DNA of 23,370 nucleotides from Fidelibacterota bacterium. GTDB lineage: Bacteria > Bipolaricaulota > Bipolaricaulia > Bipolaricaulales > Bipolaricaulaceae. Positions within the stretch are counted from its first letter, which is position 1, and each line of letters opens with the position of its first letter. The stretch covers positions 1-23,370 of the forward strand of contig JAJRVI010000078.1 in NCBI GenBank assembly GCA_024277405.1. Direction: 5' to 3'. The notes below the pieces were generated by a model that saw nothing but the letters and a program-made list of their open reading frames with translations, searched no databases and was not told the DNA's origin. Both the position numbers and the translations under genes were made by a program. Below are positions 7,161 to 15,881 of the stretch, in pieces.

Positions 7161-7778
7161 ATGGTAAAGATGGCGGTGTTCGTGGACGTGCAGAACGTCC
7201 AGGAGACCTTCGAGCGTCAGGGTTTCGGGGTGCGGTATGACGCGCTCAAGGATTACGTGTTGGACCATTTCAAGCTCCCCAAAGAAGAGGTCAAATTTAT
7301 CGCCTTCGTGCCTTACAAGCGCGACGAGGACAGGCGCATCCGCCTCATCGACGCGCTGGCCTTCATGGGGTTCCGGGTCCTCTCCAAGGTCATCCGGGAG
7401 CACCCCGACGGGGGCCTCAAGGCCAACATGGACGTGGAGCTCACCCTCGAGGCCGTGCTGCTCGCCGAGAGGATCTCCCACGCGGTGCTGGTGAGCGGCG
7501 ACTCTGACTTCGCGCCCCTGGTATCGTTCCTTTCCAGAAGGGGCATCCGGGTGACGATAATCGGCCCCGGGCGGGCCTCTACGTCGGTGGAGCTCATCCG
7601 CCTGGCCGACGATTACGTCAACATGGAGGAGATTCCCAACGTACTCGTCCCCCGGGCCATGCGGGAACCCGAATATCCCCATCCCGTGGAACACGGCCTC
7701 GGCGATGCCGTGCCACACCTCGAGTCCCTGCCGCGGGAGGAGCCTCCAGCCCCGGAGCACTACGAAGACATCGGGTGA
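7161..7778 (+). CDS. NYN-domain protein, LabA/DUF88 family
   Basis: A PIN-like fold protein of the NYN (Nedd4-BP1, YacP) group, predicted to be a metal-dependent RNase. The acidic residues expected for metal binding are present: D9 in FVDVQNV, D91 in ANMDVELTLEA, and D114/D116 in VSGDSDFAPL. The NYN domain spans roughly residues 1-170. The last 35 residues are a proline-rich, acidic, probably disordered tail. The ATG has a strong SD (AAAGGAGGTTT, 7146-7156) with good spacing, giving 205 residues. It starts 60 bases after tRNA-Ile without an evident terminator, so co-transcription with the tRNA is possible. Its cellular RNA target is unknown. Confidence 0.88.
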   Translation: MVKMAVFVDVQNVQETFERQGFGVRYDALKDYVLDHFKLPKEEVKFIAFVPYKRDEDRRIRLIDALAFMGFRVLSKVIREHPDGGLKANMDVELTLEAVLLAERISHAVLVSGDSDFAPLVSFLSRRGIRVTIIGPGRASTSVELIRLADDYVNMEEIPNVLVPRAMREPEYPHPVEHGLGDAVPHLESLPREEPPAPEHYEDIG

Positions 7779-7792
7779 GGGAGGGGCCTCCC
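7779..7792. other. Short palindrome between convergent NYN and nadB genes
   Basis: GGGAGGGGCCTCCC (7779-7792) fills most of the 23-base gap between the two stop codons and could fold from either strand. The stem is short and no T-tract follows, so a role in termination is weakly supported. Confidence 0.3.
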
Positions 7793-7801
7793 TTCCCCGG
7801 G

Positions 7802-9394
7802 CTAAGAGGGCCGGTTCCCCCGTGATCCCCCCGGGGAATCCTCGCGGAAGTGTACCCCTCGGGAGGTCCGGTTGTGCCAGGCGGCTTCGGCCACGATCAG
7901 CGCGGCCTGCACCCCGTTACGCAGTCCCAACAGGGCGTCGGTGAGCCTCGCCCGGCGGTAGAAGTCCACGATGTCCTCCCACAAGTGCCGGAGGTCCCGG
8001 ATCGCCCGCGCCAGCCTGTGGGCGTCCCGGGAAAGGCCCACGTAGTACCACATGGTGTATTGGATGGAGCGCCAGTCGCGGTGGATGAGGGCGGGGTCGG
8101 CGGGGACGCCGTCGGTGGGGTACTCCCAGGGCGGCACCTCCTGGGGGGAGATGGGGGTTGGGTTGGTGCGGGCGATGTCCCGCGCGGCCCGATCCCCGAA
8201 CACGAGACCCTCTAAGAGGGAGGTGCTCGCCAAGCGGTTCGCCCCGTGGAGGCCGGTGCACGCCACCTCGCCCACCGCGTACAGGTTCCTGATCGTGGTG
8301 CGGCCCCACTCATCGGTCCATACCCCCCCACAGGAGTAATGGGCCGCGGGGACCACGGGGATCGGCTCTTCGGGCACGTCGATCCCCACCTCGCGGCACT
8401 TGGCGTGGATGGTGGGGAACCTCTCGGCGAAGTTCTTTATCCCCGAGACGTCCAGGAGCACATGGGGGTAGCCGCGGAGCGTCATCTCGCGGTGGATGGC
8501 CCGGGCCACCACGTCCCGGGGGGCGAGGTCCCCCCACTCGGGGGCGTACTCCTCCATGAAGCGCCGCCCGTCGGGCGTGAGGAGCCTGCCCCCCTCCCCC
8601 CGCACCGCCTCCGAGATGAGGAAGTTACCGCCCTCGGGGACCGCGAGGGTGGTGGGGTGGAACTGGATGTACTCGGCGTTGATCACCCGGGCCCCGGCCC
8701 GGTGGGCCATGGCCAGGCCGTCCCCCCGTGCCCCGGGGGGATTGGTGGTGTAGCGGTAGATCCGCCCCAGGCCACCGGTGGCGAGCACCGTGGCCCCGGC
8801 GAGATAGGTGTGGACCTCCCCGGTCCCTTGATCCAGCACGTAGGCCCCGTGACAGGTGATGGGGTCGTATACGGTGAGGGGATCGCGGGCGTGGTGGGGG
8901 AAGGTGATGAGGTCCACGGCGGTGGCCCGCGTCACCAGCTTCACGTTGGGGAACTCCGCCAGCAGCCCGTGCAGCGCCCGGGCGATGGCGGCGCCGGTGC
9001 GGTCCCCCACATGGAGGATCCGGGGAACGGTGTGGCCCCCTTCCCGGGTGTAATGGAGATCGCCGCCGGGAGCACGGTCGAAGGGGACCCGAGCCTCCTC
9101 GATGAGGAGCCGGCGCACCAGCTCCGGCCCCTCGCGGGCCACGATCTCCGCCGCCCGCCGTAGGGAAAGCCCGGCCCCGGCCCTGAGGATGTCCTCCACA
9201 AAGAGTTCGGCCGAATCCCCGGGCCCCAAGGTGGCGATTCCCCCTTGAGCGTGGCGGGTGGAGCCCTCCTCGGGATCCGTTTCGCGGGTGATGACGACGA
9301 TCCGGCGCTCCCTATCCCGGGCGAGGCGCAGGGCGCACGCGAGCCCGGCGATCCCCGTCCCGATCACGAGCACATCGGCTATCTCGATCTTCAC
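7802..9394 (-). CDS. nadB: L-aspartate oxidase
   Basis: A flavoenzyme of NAD biosynthesis that oxidises L-aspartate to iminoaspartate for quinolinate synthase. The FAD dinucleotide motif GTGIAGLACALRLA is at residues 12-25. Other family features are HAQGGIA, GGLGRIYRYTTNPPG, EYIQFHPTTLAVPEGG, SEAVRGEGGRLL with the substrate arginine, and the C-terminal HYSCGGVWTDEWGRT and HGANRLASTSLLEGLVFG. The frame is open far upstream, but the family start fits GTG at 9392-9394, preceded by GGAGGT with 5-base spacing; this gives 530 residues, the normal length. nadA and nadC are not in the window, so the gene is separated from its pathway partners. It is divergent from the nucleoside hydrolase gene (54-base gap). 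Succinate dehydrogenase flavoproteins are relatives, but the motifs favour NadB. Confidence 0.95.
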   Translation of the reverse strand: MKIEIADVLVIGTGIAGLACALRLARDRERRIVVITRETDPEEGSTRHAQGGIATLGPGDSAELFVEDILRAGAGLSLRRAAEIVAREGPELVRRLLIEEARVPFDRAPGGDLHYTREGGHTVPRILHVGDRTGAAIARALHGLLAEFPNVKLVTRATAVDLITFPHHARDPLTVYDPITCHGAYVLDQGTGEVHTYLAGATVLATGGLGRIYRYTTNPPGARGDGLAMAHRAGARVINAEYIQFHPTTLAVPEGGNFLISEAVRGEGGRLLTPDGRRFMEEYAPEWGDLAPRDVVARAIHREMTLRGYPHVLLDVSGIKNFAERFPTIHAKCREVGIDVPEEPIPVVPAAHYSCGGVWTDEWGRTTIRNLYAVGEVACTGLHGANRLASTSLLEGLVFGDRAARDIARTNPTPISPQEVPPWEYPTDGVPADPALIHRDWRSIQYTMWYYVGLSRDAHRLARAIRDLRHLWEDIVDFYRRARLTDALLGLRNGVQAALIVAEAAWHNRTSRGVHFREDSPGGSRGNRPS

Positions 9395-9435
9395 GGGATA
9401 CCTCCACAACCTTTCGTCCAGGGCACGGCTCCCTG

Positions 9436-9441
9436 TAACAT
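9436..9441 (+). promoter_or_regulatory. -10 box of a leaderless-type promoter (nucleoside hydrolase)
   Basis: TAACAT lies 7 bases before ATG 9449, where transcription would begin at or next to the start codon. No SD is present. A -35 box is weak. Confidence 0.45.
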
Positions 9442-9448
9442 AGCGCAA

Positions 9449-10390
9449 ATGGAGGCCACGAAGAAGGTGATCTTGGACTGCGATCCGGGGCACGACGACG
9501 CGCTGGCGATCGTGCTCGCCTGCGCCGCCGAGGAGATAGAGCTCCTCGGGATCACCACCGTAGCGGGAAACCAAACGGTGGACAAGACCACCCGGAATGC
9601 ACTGCGGGTCCTTACCCTGATCGGGATGGAGGTCCCGGTGGCCCGCGGCGCGGAACGCCCCCTGATCCGGGAGCTCATCACCGCCCCCGAGGTGCACGGG
9701 GAATCCGGGCTCGACGGTGCCGAACTCCCGGAACCGGCGTTCGGCCCCCGGGAGGAGCACGCGGTGGAGTTCATCGTCCGCGCCATCCGCGGGTCCTCCG
9801 CGCCCGTCACTCTCATCCCCACTGGTCCCCTCACCAACGTGGCCTTGGCCCTGCGCCTCGCCCCGGACATCGCGAGGCGGATCGAGCGGATCGTCCTCAT
9901 GGGCGGAGCGGCCCGGGAATCGAATGTCACCCCGGCGGCGGAATTCAACATCTATGTGGACCCCGAGGCCGCCCACATCGTGTTCACCTCGGGGATACCC
10001 ATCACCATGGTGGGCTTGGACGTGACCAACCGGGCCCTTTTCACGCCGGAGGAGATCGCACAACTCGCCCGGGGCGGGCCAGTGCGACGTACGTTCGCGG
10101 GCCTCCTCGAATTCTACGCCGCGGCCAACGAGAGGCTCTTGGGGATCCGGGGAGCCCCGCTCCACGATCCCCTGGCGGTGGCCGCGGTCATCGACCCCGG
10201 GGTCCTGGCGACGGAGCCCCTGCACGTGGAGGTGGAGCTCTGCGGGGTCCAAACCCGAGGGGCCACGGTGGTGGACGTGTACCGCGTGACGAGGCGTCCG
10301 CCCAATGCGGAGGTGGCCCTGGCCCTGGACCTCGCCCGGTTCAAAGAGCTCATGTGGCGGGCGTTGGAGAGGGCCGACCGCCGTGGCTGA
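9449..10390 (+). CDS. Inosine-uridine-preferring nucleoside hydrolase family
   Basis: Hydrolyses the N-glycosidic bond of ribonucleosides to give ribose and free base. The calcium-binding N-terminal motif DCDPGHDDALA is at residues 10-20. The family's GITTVAGN, PTGPLTNVALAL and NIYVDPEAAHIVF segments are present, and H239-D240 in APLHDPLAVAA match the catalytic histidine and last calcium aspartate. The start ATG 9449 fits the family; the upstream open frame is the nadB shadow. Length is 313 residues. No SD is present and the promoter looks leaderless. It lies 33 bases before adenine deaminase, consistent with a purine salvage unit (adenosine to adenine to hypoxanthine). Purine or pyrimidine preference cannot be decided from sequence. 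Confidence 0.93.
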   Translation: MEATKKVILDCDPGHDDALAIVLACAAEEIELLGITTVAGNQTVDKTTRNALRVLTLIGMEVPVARGAERPLIRELITAPEVHGESGLDGAELPEPAFGPREEHAVEFIVRAIRGSSAPVTLIPTGPLTNVALALRLAPDIARRIERIVLMGGAARESNVTPAAEFNIYVDPEAAHIVFTSGIPITMVGLDVTNRALFTPEEIAQLARGGPVRRTFAGLLEFYAAANERLLGIRGAPLHDPLAVAAVIDPGVLATEPLHVEVELCGVQTRGATVVDVYRVTRRPPNAEVALALDLARFKELMWRALERADRRG

Positions 10391-10415
10391 TTTCCCCCCG
10401 ATCCACCCGTATCCT
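10387..10415 (+). promoter_or_regulatory. Predicted leaderless-type promoter of adenine deaminase
   Basis: CTGATT (10387-10392) and TATCCT (10410-10415) are 17 bases apart. The -10 box ends 8 bases before ATG 10424 and no SD exists. The -35 box overlaps the nucleoside hydrolase stop, so this would be an internal promoter within the salvage pair. Confidence 0.4.
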
Positions 10416-10423
10416 TGATCGTC

Positions 10424-12127
10424 ATGGTGTCGGAGAGAGCTTTCGCGGTCGCTAAGGGAGAGGAACCGGCGGATCTACTGTTCGTGAACGCCCGCCTCGT
10501 CGACGTCCTCTCGGGGGAGATCCGGCGGGGGGAGCTGGCCGTGGCCGGGGGATACATCGTGGGATTCGGGGCGAGGGAGGCCCGCCGGGTGGTGGACCTG
10601 AAAGGGAAATACATCGCCCCGGGACTCATCGACGCCCACGTCCACATCGAGAGCTCGCAGGTATCCCCCGCAGAGTTCGCCCGGGCGGTCCTCCCCCACG
10701 GGACGACCTGTGTCGTCGCCGATCCCCACGAGATCGCCAATGTCCTCGGGTTGAAGGGGATCGAGTACATGCTCCGGGCCACGGAAGCGCTCCCGCTGCG
10801 GATCTTTTTCATGGCCCCTTCGTGCGTGCCCGCGAGCCCCCTGGAGAACTCCGGGGCGGTTCTCTCAGCAGACGACGTCCGGGAAGTCCTCTCCTGGGAC
10901 CGGGTCCTGGGCCTGGGGGAGATGATGAACTTCCCCGGGGTGCTTGCCCGCGATCCGGAGGTGTGGGGGAAGCTCGCCGCTGCGAGGGGAAAACCCATAG
11001 ACGGCCACGCCCCGGGGCTCGCGGGTCCGGAGCTCTGGGCTTACGCGCTCGCCGGCCCCCGGACGGACCACGAGTGCACCACGTTGGAGGAGGCGGGGGA
11101 GAAGCTCCGCGCGGGGATGCACATCCTCATCCGGGAGGGGACCACGGCCCGGAACCTCTCGGCCCTGATCCCCCTCCTCACCGCCTCCACGGCGCCGTTC
11201 GTGCACTTCTGCACAGACGACCGCCATCCCGAGACCTTGATCACCGAGGGCCACATGGACGATGTGCTCCGTAAGGCCATCGCGGGAGGGGCCGATCCCG
11301 TGGTGACGATCGCCGCCGCCACCGTCCACGCCGCCCGGTGCTTCGGGATCCCGGATCTCGGGGCCCTGGCCCCCGGGTTCCGGGCCGACCTCCTCGTGCT
11401 AGCGGATCTGGAGAGGATGGAGGTCGAGCGGGTCTACGTGGACGGGAGGCTGGTGGCCGAAGGGGGACGGTGCGTGGCGGAGATCCCCGAGACCGAGAGC
11501 GAGGATGTGACGAGCACCGTGGTGATGGACCCCGACAAGCTTTCCTTCTCCATCCCGGCCCGAGCGGGAAAGGTCCGGGCCATCGGGGTGATCCCGGGGC
11601 AGGTGGTGACGGAGGAGCTGATCCTCGAGCCCAAGATCTCCGGCGGCGAGGTGGTGGCCGACACCGAGCGGGACATCCTCAAGCTCGCGGTGGTGGAGCG
11701 GCACCGCGGGACGGGCAACGTGGGGCTCGGGCTAGTGCACGGCTTCGGCCTTAAGCGGGGCGCCCTCGCCTCCACCGTGGCCCACGACTCCCACAACCTG
11801 ATCGTGGTGGGGACGGATGACGCCGATATGCGCCGCGCGGTGGAGGAGCTCGCGCGCCTCGGGGGCGGTCAGGTGGCGGTGGCCGACGGGAAGGTGATGG
11901 CGGAGCTCCCCCTCCCCATAGCCGGGCTCATGTCCCATCTCCCGCTGGAGGAGGTGGCGCGGCGGGGGAGGGAGCTCGTGCGCGCCGCCCGGGAGCTCGG
12001 CTGCACCCTTCCGGACCCCTTCATGGCCCTCTCCTTCCTCGCCCTCCCGGTGATCCCGAAGTTGAAACTCACCGACCTTGGCCTCGTGGACGTGGAGAGG
12101 TTTCAAGTGCTTTCGCTTTTCGTCTGA
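10424..12127 (+). CDS. ade: Adenine deaminase
   Basis: A metal-dependent amidohydrolase-fold enzyme that converts adenine to hypoxanthine and ammonia. The HxH metal site is in GLIDAHVHIESS (H72, H74), followed by the family motifs TTCVVADPHEIANVLG (residues ~94-109), GLGEMMNFPGVL, IDGHAPGL and CTDDRHPE. The characteristic C-terminal domain contains LVHGFGLKRGALASTVAHD. I choose ATG 10424 (567 residues); TTG 10415 would lie at the end of the predicted -10 box. The gene follows the nucleoside hydrolase by 33 bases, and the two form a plausible salvage route. Its 3' end overlaps the convergent isomerase-like gene by 25 bases (12103-12127). Confidence 0.95.
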   Translation: MVSERAFAVAKGEEPADLLFVNARLVDVLSGEIRRGELAVAGGYIVGFGAREARRVVDLKGKYIAPGLIDAHVHIESSQVSPAEFARAVLPHGTTCVVADPHEIANVLGLKGIEYMLRATEALPLRIFFMAPSCVPASPLENSGAVLSADDVREVLSWDRVLGLGEMMNFPGVLARDPEVWGKLAAARGKPIDGHAPGLAGPELWAYALAGPRTDHECTTLEEAGEKLRAGMHILIREGTTARNLSALIPLLTASTAPFVHFCTDDRHPETLITEGHMDDVLRKAIAGGADPVVTIAAATVHAARCFGIPDLGALAPGFRADLLVLADLERMEVERVYVDGRLVAEGGRCVAEIPETESEDVTSTVVMDPDKLSFSIPARAGKVRAIGVIPGQVVTEELILEPKISGGEVVADTERDILKLAVVERHRGTGNVGLGLVHGFGLKRGALASTVAHDSHNLIVVGTDDADMRRAVEELARLGGGQVAVADGKVMAELPLPIAGLMSHLPLEEVARRGRELVRAARELGCTLPDPFMALSFLALPVIPKLKLTDLGLVDVERFQVLSLFV

Positions 12128-13029
12128 TCTAAACTCCCTCTTGTCGCCGCTCGCGTGACCCGGGAAAGCATTTCCCGCACATGATTCAGGATCTCCTCGG
12201 CCTCATCACGGTAGCGCTGGTTGTAATACTCGAGGACGATGACCCCCTCGTAATCCTTCAGTAACGCGAGGCCCTCTTCTGCGGGCACCTCGCCCCAACC
12301 GGGGGGGAGGTGCAGATCCCCCTTGCCCAGGGCCACCAACTTGCGGTACGGGATCATCTTGTATTGCTCATAGCCCACGAGCCGCGCTTCCTCGAAGCGG
12401 CCGAAGTTGTCGGTGAGGTGAACGTGCCGGACGTACGGTTCGACCCTCTTTATTGCGTCGAAAAAGTCAAACCCGAATTTCCTCGCGGAAAGGTAGGCGT
12501 GTCCGAAATCGAGGGCGATCCCCACGTTCTCTTCCCCCACCTCCCGCACGAACTCCAGCACGTTGAAGACGGGATCGATCTCGATGTTTTCCACACATAT
12601 CTGTATCCCCACTTGCAGCGCATAGGAAGCCGCCCTCGACATTTCCTCCTTGAGGCGCTCTTCCAAGCGGGGATCGTCCGTTTTCCTTCCGTAGTGGTAC
12701 ACAAAGATCTCCGCCCCGATTTCAGCGGTGAAATCGATGGATGCCATAAAAAGGTCCCTTTGTACTTCCGGATCTTCCTGATCACGCAAGTCTAATCCCA
12801 AAGGGGCGTGAACGGTATAGCGGAGGTCGAAGTCCCGCAGGATCCCTTTGAGCTTCCTCATCCGGGGGAGGGAAAGCTTCCCCCGGTATACGACGTCCAC
12901 GGCGTCCACAGGGATTTCGGCGTAATCGTATCCCGTTTCTTGGAAGAAACGGAGCTCATCCCGGAGCTTCCCCATCTCCCCTTGGGTGCGCTCGGGGTGC
13001 AGATTGATCCCGATTCCCCGTACCCTCAC
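12103..13029 (-). CDS. Sugar phosphate isomerase/epimerase-like protein (xylose isomerase-like TIM barrel)
   Basis: A 308-residue AP-endonuclease-2 superfamily TIM barrel. Barrel strands carry typical metal-site residues: YTVHAPLG, IFVYHYG, ICVENIEIDP (Glu), VGIALDFGHAY (Asp, His), VRHVHLTDNFG (His) and VIVLEYYNQ (Glu). Such enzymes isomerise or epimerise sugars or inositols after import. The start is GTG 13027-13029, overlapping the ATPase stop by 4 bases (GTGA), so it is the translationally coupled last gene of the sugar importer operon. This position suggests it acts on the imported compound. The exact reaction is unknown. An endonuclease IV-type DNA repair role is unlikely in this context. 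Confidence 0.88.
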   Translation of the reverse strand: MRVRGIGINLHPERTQGEMGKLRDELRFFQETGYDYAEIPVDAVDVVYRGKLSLPRMRKLKGILRDFDLRYTVHAPLGLDLRDQEDPEVQRDLFMASIDFTAEIGAEIFVYHYGRKTDDPRLEERLKEEMSRAASYALQVGIQICVENIEIDPVFNVLEFVREVGEENVGIALDFGHAYLSARKFGFDFFDAIKRVEPYVRHVHLTDNFGRFEEARLVGYEQYKMIPYRKLVALGKGDLHLPPGWGEVPAEEGLALLKDYEGVIVLEYYNQRYRDEAEEILNHVREMLSRVTRAATRGSLDQTKSEST

Positions 13030-14120
13030 GATTCCCGCCTCCCCCCAAGGAGCGACGCCCCCGTTCCGGGCTCGAACAGGTGAACTTTATCAGGGGGAAA
13101 GTTCAGATTCACCTTCTCCCCTACATGTAGGTGCAGATCTAAAGACACGAGTGCCTTCAGGGTCTCCTCGCCCAATCGCAGGGTGATCAAGGCGTCCTTT
13201 CCCATGGGTTCGACCACGTATACCTCGCCCTGGATTGCCCCTTGGCCCAGGACAATGTCCTCGGGCCGTATTCCGAAAATGACCTCGATTTCTTTTTCCC
13301 CGGGAAAGGGCTGTCTCAATCGCCGCGCGGGTATGGGAAGGGTGAAATGTTCCGTGACGACTGTGAGCTTGTCCTCTGCTGATACCAAGCGTCCGGGCAA
13401 GAAGTTCATGGGAGGCGTCCCGATGAAACCCGCGACAAACGTGTTGGCGGGGTACCGATACAGCTCTACGGGCGTGCCCACCTGCTGCAACCGGCCTTCA
13501 TTTAAAAGGGCTATCCGATCGGCCATGGTCATCGCCTCGACCTGATCGTGGGTGACGAAGATAGTGGTGATGCCGAGGTCCTTTTGGAGGCGCTTGAGCT
13601 CAGCCCTCATTGTGATCCTCAGTTTGGCATCCAGATTGGATAGCGGTTCGTCCAGGAGCAAAAGGCCGGGTTCCTTGACCAGGGCCCGGGCCAGGGCAAC
13701 CCGCTGTTGCTGGCCGCCCGAGAGTTCCGAGGGTTTCCGGGAAAGGATCTCTCCGATCCGCAAAAGTGCGGCCACTTCCTTCACCTTCCTCTCCCTCAGC
13801 CGCCGGGCGACCCCCTTCAGTTTCAGGGGAAAGGCGATGTTGTCGAACGCGCTCATATGAGGATATAAGGCATAAGACTGGAACACCATGCCGATGTTGC
13901 GTTCCCTGGGAGCAAGGTGATCCACCCTTTTCCCGTCGAACAGCACCGCGCCGCTCGTGGGTTTGTAGAAGCCCGCGATGGTGAGCAAGGTGGTGGTCTT
14001 CCCGCAACCCGAGGGTCCGAGAAGGGCCACGAACTCCTTGTCCTGGATGTCGAGGGAAAGCCCATCCACGGCCTTAACCGGCCCGAAGTACTTACAGAGC
14101 TCTTCCAATGTAACCCTCAT
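13026..14120 (-). CDS. ABC sugar importer ATP-binding protein (MsmK/UgpC/MalK class)
   Basis: The ATPase of a CUT1-type importer. Walker A GPSGCGKTT is at residues 35-43, the Q-loop at Q81, signature LSGGQQQR at 133-140, Walker B LLLLDE at 153-158, D-loop SNLD, and H-loop H191 in FVTHDQVEAMTMADRI. A C-terminal OB-fold regulatory domain (about 235-360) contains FGIRPEDIVLG. The long open frame upstream is a shadow of the permease; the family start is ATG 14118-14120, overlapping the permease stop by 4 bases (ATGA). Length is 364 residues. Unlike the peptide-type operon in this window, this importer carries its own ATPase. Confidence 0.96.
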   Translation of the reverse strand: MRVTLEELCKYFGPVKAVDGLSLDIQDKEFVALLGPSGCGKTTTLLTIAGFYKPTSGAVLFDGKRVDHLAPRERNIGMVFQSYALYPHMSAFDNIAFPLKLKGVARRLRERKVKEVAALLRIGEILSRKPSELSGGQQQRVALARALVKEPGLLLLDEPLSNLDAKLRITMRAELKRLQKDLGITTIFVTHDQVEAMTMADRIALLNEGRLQQVGTPVELYRYPANTFVAGFIGTPPMNFLPGRLVSAEDKLTVVTEHFTLPIPARRLRQPFPGEKEIEVIFGIRPEDIVLGQGAIQGEVYVVEPMGKDALITLRLGEETLKALVSLDLHLHVGEKVNLNFPPDKVHLFEPGTGASLLGGRRES

Positions 14121-14950
14121 CCCAGCCCCTTCCCTCCGAACACGGGCACCTTGAGAAGGGCCCGCTGCAGGAAAACGAAAAGGACTAGGGGCGGCAACGC
14201 ATATATCAACGAGAGGGCTGCGAGGTAGCCGTAGTCGATGACCTCCGTGGCGAGGAGGCTTTGGATCAAGGTCGACATCACCTTTATGGTACCGGGAAGC
14301 AAAGTGTAAACGTAGATGAAATCGTGCCAGGCGAACAGAAACCCCCAGATGAAGACCGCGGCGATCCCAGGCCTCACGAGGGGGAGGAAGATCATGTACC
14401 AGACCTGGAATCGAGTGCAACCGTCCACCATGGCGGACCTCTCCACATCCCAGGGTATCCCGTCGAAGAATCCCTTTGCGATCCAGATCCCCAGTGGGAT
14501 TTCCAGTGAGGCCCGGGCCAAGGCCACCCCGGGAAGGCGGTGTAAAAGCCCCACGTAAAGCAAGAGAAAGAAGATGGCGATCAGGAGTATCTGCCCGGGC
14601 ACGGCGTGGAGCATCAGCTGAAGGGTCAGGTAAAAATTCCTGCCGGGAAACTCGATCCGGGAGAGGGCGTATCCCGCGAGCATACAGATCACCGTGACCA
14701 CTACGCCGGAGGTGACGGCGAACAGGACTGTGTTCCCCAGGGCCGCCCACATGGTGGTACGTCCCAGTCCCCACGCGATGGGTTTCCAGAGGAACTGGAA
14801 ATTGGAAAAGCCCCATCTCTGGGGAACGATGCCCAACAAGGACCCTTCCCCGAAGGCCCGGAGGAAAAAGCCGATGTACATGCTCAAGAAGGGTGCCGAG
14901 ATAAGGGCCATCATGAGATATATGAGCGTTCTCTCCACATACCGCCGCAT
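14117..14950 (-). CDS. ABC sugar importer permease, MalG/UgpE class
   Basis: Inner-membrane subunit (277 residues) with about six hydrophobic helices. The stretch LGNTVLFAVTSGVVVTVICM and the following AGYALSRIEFPGRNFY are typical of MalG-class proteins. The EAA coupling loop is recognisable as ERSAMVDGCTRFQVWYMIFL before LPLVRPGIA. The ATG at 14948-14950 has an SD (GGGAGG, 7-base spacing). It is separated from the upstream permease by 13 bases and coupled to the ATPase gene by ATGA. GC content is lower than in the flanking blocks. Confidence 0.95.
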   Translation of the reverse strand: MRRYVERTLIYLMMALISAPFLSMYIGFFLRAFGEGSLLGIVPQRWGFSNFQFLWKPIAWGLGRTTMWAALGNTVLFAVTSGVVVTVICMLAGYALSRIEFPGRNFYLTLQLMLHAVPGQILLIAIFFLLLYVGLLHRLPGVALARASLEIPLGIWIAKGFFDGIPWDVERSAMVDGCTRFQVWYMIFLPLVRPGIAAVFIWGFLFAWHDFIYVYTLLPGTIKVMSTLIQSLLATEVIDYGYLAALSLIYALPPLVLFVFLQRALLKVPVFGGKGLG

Positions 14951-14963
14951 ATCTCGGCCTCCC

Positions 14964-15872
14964 TCATGTTTCGATCTTCCCCCGGGCCAACATCCTCTTC
15001 ACCCCGAAGGCCCGCAGCACCCCGAGCAAAAGGAGGAGGTTCACGACCACAAGAAGCGTGATCAGGGAAGCCCCATAACCGTATCGGTAGCGGTTGAACG
15101 CCGCATGGTAAGCGTAGAGGCTCCACACCTCGGTAGCGTAGTATGGCCCTCCACCGGTGATCAGCATGATGTACACATAGGAGTTGAGGAATGACATGAG
15201 GTGCCACGCGGTCATGGTCAAGATAGGCCACTTAAGCAGGGGGATGATCACGTATTTGACCACCTGCCATTCGGTAGCACCGTCTATCTCGGCGGCGCGT
15301 ACGTAATCGCGTGGGATCGTGGCTATTGCCGAACTGAAAACCAACATGGCCAAGGAGATGCCCAAGAACCCGTTCGCCAGGATCACGATCACCATGGGGT
15401 ACTTTATGAGCCAATGGATTACGGGAAGGCCTAGTGCCGTCCGGATCGCGTTGAAGAGCCCATATCTTGTGCCCTCGAACGACCACGCCCACAGAAACCC
15501 CCACACTACAGGGGGCAACGCGCGGGGGACGAAGAAAAGCGCCCTGAAAAAGACCCCGGCCCGGGGATGCATGCGCATGGAAAGTATGGAGATGAGAAGA
15601 CCCCCTATTATGGTCACCGGCAACGCCCCGGCGGTATAAACGAGGGTGTTTATGAGCACCTTCGGGACCAAGGGATCCCTGGCCCCTATCCCGAAGAGGC
15701 GGGCGAAGTTTCGGATCCCCACGAATTCCCATCGCAAGGTCCTGTCCATACCCGTGAAGGCGATGAGGAAGGTGAGGATCACGGGAACGAAGTAAAAGAA
15801 AACGATGAGGACCGTGCTGGGGCCGAGGAAGACCAACAGACCGGCGCTCTTCGTCCTAAAAAAGCGTCTCAT
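14964..15872 (-). CDS. ABC sugar importer permease, MalF/UgpA class
   Basis: First membrane subunit (302 residues). A short positively charged N-terminus (MRRFFRTK) is followed by a helix with FLGPSTVLIVFFYFVPV, the periplasmic segment around FVGIRNFARLFG, five further helices, and the EAA loop in DYVRAAEIDGATEWQVVKYV. The start ATG 15870-15872 fits the family, but no SD is visible: only 9 bases (TTCACTTGG) separate it from a strong upstream hairpin. Translation is probably weaker than that of the binding protein. Confidence 0.95.
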   Translation of the reverse strand: MRRFFRTKSAGLLVFLGPSTVLIVFFYFVPVILTFLIAFTGMDRTLRWEFVGIRNFARLFGIGARDPLVPKVLINTLVYTAGALPVTIIGGLLISILSMRMHPRAGVFFRALFFVPRALPPVVWGFLWAWSFEGTRYGLFNAIRTALGLPVIHWLIKYPMVIVILANGFLGISLAMLVFSSAIATIPRDYVRAAEIDGATEWQVVKYVIIPLLKWPILTMTAWHLMSFLNSYVYIMLITGGGPYYATEVWSLYAYHAAFNRYRYGYGASLITLLVVVNLLLLLGVLRAFGVKRMLARGKIET

Positions 15873-15881
15873 CCAAGTGAA

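Noticed and set aside
9395..10252. Long upstream extension of the nadB frame
   Set aside because: It lies antisense to the nucleoside hydrolase, while a GTG with SD at the exact NadB family start exists at 9394.
14121..14816. Upstream extension of the sugar ATPase frame
   Set aside because: It is another frame of the MalG-class permease; the ABC domain starts at ATG 14120, with ATGA coupling.
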